The notes under the pieces: model-generated
What the model saw: the letters and a program-made list of their open reading frames with translations, nothing else
Databases searched by the model: none
What the model was told of the DNA's origin: nothing
Assembly: GCA_030065195.1 (NCBI GenBank)
Contig: JASJDE010000013.1
Span: 1 to 41,051, forward strand
DNA from: Erythrobacter sp.
GTDB taxonomy: Bacteria > Pseudomonadota > Alphaproteobacteria > Sphingomonadales > Sphingomonadaceae
DNA length: 41,051 bases
Direction: 5' to 3'
Shown: piece after piece, positions 37,633-41,051 of the stretch
How the letters are laid out: the number at the start of each line of letters is the position of its first letter
Numbering within the stretch: position 1 is the stretch's first letter
Made by a program: the position numbers and the translations under genes

Positions 37633-37656
37633 GCCGGAAGGCTTCAGCCTTCCGGC
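37633..37656 (-). terminator. Rho-independent terminator of fabZ; stop codon in its loop
   Basis: Minus strand GCCGGAAGGC-TGAA-GCCTTCCGGC then TTTTGGTTT: perfect 10-bp stem. Confidence 0.8.
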
Positions 37657-38123
37657 GGGTCGGCTATCATCGCAGTGAATTCGGTCTCGCAGGTCGTCTT
37701 GCCTTCGACGCTGGCCTTGCCCTTGAATTTGTAGATCGTGCGGCGTTGCTGGAGAAATTCGACTTCGAGATCGAGCAGGCAACCCGGGGTGACCGGCGCG
37801 CGGAACTTGGCTCCGTCGATCCCCATGAAGATGACCAGCTTGCCCGTGCCTGCCAATTCGAGTGTTTCGATCCCGAGGATTGCGGCGGCCTGTGCAAGCG
37901 CCTCTATCTGCAGCACGCCCGGCATGATCGGGGCACCCGGGAAATGCCCCTGGAAGAATTCCTCGTTCATGCTCACGGCCTTCACCGCATGGATGCGCTC
38001 GCCAAGGTGAAGCTCCTTCACCCGGTCGACCAACAACAGCGGATAGCGATGCGGCAGCGCCTTGAGGATCTTGTGGATGTCGTAATCCACGATCGGCTCC
38101 TTGGTGCCGGTTTCGTCGCTCAT
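37644..38123 (-). CDS. fabZ: 3-hydroxyacyl-ACP dehydratase FabZ
   Basis: [38 protein letters not shown]. Confidence 0.97.
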   Translation of the reverse strand: MSDETGTKEPIVDYDIHKILKALPHRYPLLLVDRVKELHLGERIHAVKAVSMNEEFFQGHFPGAPIMPGVLQIEALAQAAAILGIETLELAGTGKLVIFMGIDGAKFRAPVTPGCLLDLEVEFLQQRRTIYKFKGKASVEGKTTCETEFTAMIADPPEG

Positions 38124-38150
38124 GGCCTGCCCTCGCTCACCTCAATCGAC

Positions 38151-38843
38151 TCAGCGACCCTGCGGCGCCTGCTGGTTGCCCTGCTGTTGTTGCTGCGCGG
38201 CCTGCTGGCGCTGTTGCAGGACCTGTGCGGCGACGAGCGTCTGCTGGATTTCCTGAAACAGCTGCACGCCCTGGCGCGACGGCTGCCAACCGGCCGGCGG
38301 AACGATGCCCACCTGCGGAACCTTGGCGTTCAGCGACGTCGTGACTTGCTGCGTGATGTCGGCCGCAGGGGGCGCGTAAAGGACGGTATTGGGCGCCATC
38401 ACCATCTGGATCTGTTGCTGCGTCACCACCTCCTGGAGCGCTGCGGGGTACTGCTTCAGAATCTCTTCGATCGCGAAAATCCGACCGGCGTCGATCTGGT
38501 TGGTCAGCTGCTGGATCTCGGCCTCGACCGTCTGCAATTGGGTGAATTGCGGACTGGATTGGGCTGCCTGCAGCTCGGCATCGTTGACTTCGTTGTCGCC
38601 ATTTGTGTCGAAGCCCTGAAGGATCGTCTGACGTTCCTGGCCCTTGGTACGGCGCGTTTCAATCTGAGCGGAATAGGTGGTCGAAACCTGCTGATATGCG
38701 GTCTGCAACGCGCTGGTTCCGATGACTGCACGACCGATGTCGAGGGTGGCGATATTGCCCTGCACCTGGGCGGTCGCGGGCACAGCGGCCAGCGCACCGA
38801 GCGATAAGCTCGCAAGAGCAAGCGATTTGGCAAAGAGTTTCAT
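38151..38843 (-). CDS. OmpH/Skp-family periplasmic protein
   Basis: Signal peptide, coiled-coil centre, position downstream of bamA and upstream of fabZ; Gln-rich C-terminus. Confidence 0.85.
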   Translation of the reverse strand: MKLFAKSLALASLSLGALAAVPATAQVQGNIATLDIGRAVIGTSALQTAYQQVSTTYSAQIETRRTKGQERQTILQGFDTNGDNEVNDAELQAAQSSPQFTQLQTVEAEIQQLTNQIDAGRIFAIEEILKQYPAALQEVVTQQQIQMVMAPNTVLYAPPAADITQQVTTSLNAKVPQVGIVPPAGWQPSRQGVQLFQEIQQTLVAAQVLQQRQQAAQQQQQGNQQAPQGR

Positions 38844-41051
38844 TAGAACTGGGTTCCTACGTTGAACGTGAAGGTTTTATCATCATCGCCTTCGACCTTG
38901 CGGATCGTCTGGGCGAAATCGATACGGAACGGCCCGAATGGCGAGTTCCAGTTTACGCCGATTCCGGCGGTAATGCGTGGTGAGGGCGAATCGCCGACAA
39001 ATATCTCTTGGAACGGAGCGGCAATCTGCTGACCGAACGGCACGTTTGGCGCATCGGCGGTGCCAGGATCGGTCGTTGTCAAAGTGCTATCGTCGGGATC
39101 GATGAAGAGCAGGTTCCCGTCTGTGTCGGTAAACTGCTGGAAGATCCCGTCCGGGAACGGTGCACTCTGCAGCACCGGCTCGGTAACGCCCCACAGCGCG
39201 CCGACATCGACCCATATCGATGGACGGAGGCCAAGCTCGCGTGCACCCGTGCCAAGCGGAATCTCCAGCTCGGCGCGAGCGAGGTAGTAGTTGCGACCGC
39301 CAATCGCGTCGTCGACGACGTTCTGCCGATCGGTGACCACGAGTGGGTTGTCCGGGTTATCCGGATCGGGGATGATCCGTTGCCGCAAAACGCGCGGCCC
39401 GACGCCGCGAATATCGAAGCCTCGAAACTGCGGCTCGCCGAGGAAGAAACGGTCGGTGAGAAGGATATCTTCAACTCCTTCGCCCGCGCGCTCCTGCAAC
39501 GAGAAGATCGTCCCGCCTTCGGCAAGGACCGAGAAAATGAAACCGCTGTTCGCAACATTCCAGAATTGCTGCGCCCGGCCGCGGAAACGCAGGTAGCGCA
39601 CATCGCCACCCAGGCCGGCAAACTCACCGCTCAACGAAACCGTCCGACCTCGCGTGGGACGCAAGCGGGAATTAAGCGAGTTGTAGTTGAGGCTCAGCCC
39701 CACGATCGAACTCAATCTTTCACCAAGCGCATCGCAGAGAAACCGGCCGGCCTGGAGCGGGTCGCACTCGGTCGTGCCGTCGCCATCGATGTCGCGGAAG
39801 AAGAGGTTTTCGTCGAGGCTCACATCGTCGTAGTTGAGCGTGTAGCTCCCGACGAGCGACATGAACTCGGTCAGTGGCACGCCCACGCGGATACCGAAGC
39901 CAGTCGTCGCCTGCTCGAAAGTGTTGTTGCGATCCCCGCCGAAGCGGTTGAAGCTGTTGAAATCCCGGCGATAAATATCGACACCGGCCGAGATATTCCG
40001 GTCGAACACATAGGGTTCGGTGAAGCTAATTTGAGCCGATCGCGAGAATTGCGACCAGTTGACACTAAGCCCGATCGTCTGGCCTCGGCCGCGGAAGTTT
40101 CGCTGGCGGATACTGCCCGCAAGGATGAACTGCTCGATCGATGAAAACCCGGCCGAGAACTGTAATTCGCCGGTCGGTTGCTCTTCGACATTCGCTTCGA
40201 GCACGATCCGATCGGGGGCGCTCCCTTCGACCTGGTTGACCTCGAAATTTTCCTGGAAGTATCCCAGCGAATTGATGCGGGCGGTCGTCCGCTGCACACC
40301 CAACGAGTTGAACGCATCGCCTTCGGACAGGCGGAATTCGCGACGGACCACCTTATCCTGCGTCAACGTGTTGCCGTTGACATCGACGCGCTCGACGTAA
40401 ACGCGAGGAGCCTGGCGAAGGATGAACGTGATATCCATCGTCAGGTCGTCTTTGTTGCGGCTGAAACGCGGCTGCACATCGGCAAATGCGTAGCCGAACC
40501 GGCCCGCGAGTTCGGTCAATTGCTCGACGGTGTCCTCGACCGACTTGGCATCGTACCAATCGCCGGTGGCCATGGGCAGGTTGGCTCCCAGCGCATCGCT
40601 GTCGAAGTCGCGCAACTGGCTGTCGACCACGACATCACCGAATTTGTAGCGCTCGCCTTCCTCCACCACATAAGTGATGATGAAGTCTTTCTGATCCGGC
40701 GTAAGCTCGGCGACGGCCGAAACGACGCGGAAATCGGCGTAGCCTTCGGTCAGGTAGAACTGGCGCAGTTTCTGCTGGTCGAAGGCTAGGCGATCGGGGT
40801 CATAGCTGGTGTTTGAGCTGAAGAAGCGCGTCCAGCGCGCCTGCTTGGTGACCATTTCGCCACGCAGCTCACCATCGGAGAATTGCTCGTTGCCGATGAT
40901 GTTGATCTGGCGAACCTTGGACTTCGGCCCTTCGCTAATCTCGAAAACCACGTCGACGCGGTTCTGGGGCAGCTGGACCATCTTCGGTTCGACGGTCGCG
41001 GCAAAGCGCCCCTGACGCTTGTAAAGCTCGATAATGCGCGCAACGTCGGCG
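38843..41051 (-). CDS. bamA: Outer membrane protein assembly factor BamA (5' part truncated by window)
   Basis: POTRA repeats (NRVDVVFEISEGPKSKVRQINIIGNEQFSD) and C-terminal barrel ending FNVGTQF; frame stays open to the window edge (ADVARIIELYKRQGRFAATVEPKM). Confidence 0.96.
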   Translation of the reverse strand, partial: ADVARIIELYKRQGRFAATVEPKMVQLPQNRVDVVFEISEGPKSKVRQINIIGNEQFSDGELRGEMVTKQARWTRFFSSNTSYDPDRLAFDQQKLRQFYLTEGYADFRVVSAVAELTPDQKDFIITYVVEEGERYKFGDVVVDSQLRDFDSDALGANLPMATGDWYDAKSVEDTVEQLTELAGRFGYAFADVQPRFSRNKDDLTMDITFILRQAPRVYVERVDVNGNTLTQDKVVRREFRLSEGDAFNSLGVQRTTARINSLGYFQENFEVNQVEGSAPDRIVLEANVEEQPTGELQFSAGFSSIEQFILAGSIRQRNFRGRGQTIGLSVNWSQFSRSAQISFTEPYVFDRNISAGVDIYRRDFNSFNRFGGDRNNTFEQATTGFGIRVGVPLTEFMSLVGSYTLNYDDVSLDENLFFRDIDGDGTTECDPLQAGRFLCDALGERLSSIVGLSLNYNSLNSRLRPTRGRTVSLSGEFAGLGGDVRYLRFRGRAQQFWNVANSGFIFSVLAEGGTIFSLQERAGEGVEDILLTDRFFLGEPQFRGFDIRGVGPRVLRQRIIPDPDNPDNPLVVTDRQNVVDDAIGGRNYYLARAELEIPLGTGARELGLRPSIWVDVGALWGVTEPVLQSAPFPDGIFQQFTDTDGNLLFIDPDDSTLTTTDPGTADAPNVPFGQQIAAPFQEIFVGDSPSPRITAGIGVNWNSPFGPFRIDFAQTIRKVEGDDDKTFTFNVGTQF

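Noticed and set aside
39008-40144. 378-aa plus-strand ORF
   Set aside because: Antisense shadow of bamA.
1-41051. CRISPR array, rRNA operon, prophage or IS element with DDE transposase
   Set aside because: No regularly spaced repeats, rRNA motifs, phage structural genes or transposase domains seen while reading the ORFs.

Overview
This is a GC-rich, densely coded alphaproteobacterial chromosomal window, probably Sphingomonadales/Erythrobacteraceae-like judging from protein character. No rRNA, CRISPR array or prophage is visible. Most of it is core housekeeping: tRNA-Met(CAT), mltG, fabF-acpP, aspS, rnd, pgsA, an lplT-like MFS transporter, dapF-mtaB-ftsY-yciB, kup, a ccmC-D-E-F-G-H-I cytochrome c maturation operon, tRNA-His(GTG), rpmE, fabZ, an ompH/skp-like gene and a partial bamA. 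A small accessory pocket lies between rnd and pgsA (about 9.68-13.15 kb). It holds a GIY-YIG endonuclease gene tightly bracketed by two inverted copies of a palindromic repeat, an OxyR-type regulator, a 69-aa conserved-looking small protein, an MsrA lipoprotein and an orphan ORF. The repeat/GIY-YIG/repeat unit (about 401 bp, 9688-10088) is the best candidate for an under-described system: a REP-like palindrome with its own nuclease. Secondary observations are convergent gene pairs with abutting or overlapping stop codons, a fabZ stop codon inside a terminator loop, an acpP/fabF attenuator-like hairpin pair, and a 46-aa ccmD absent from the ORF track.
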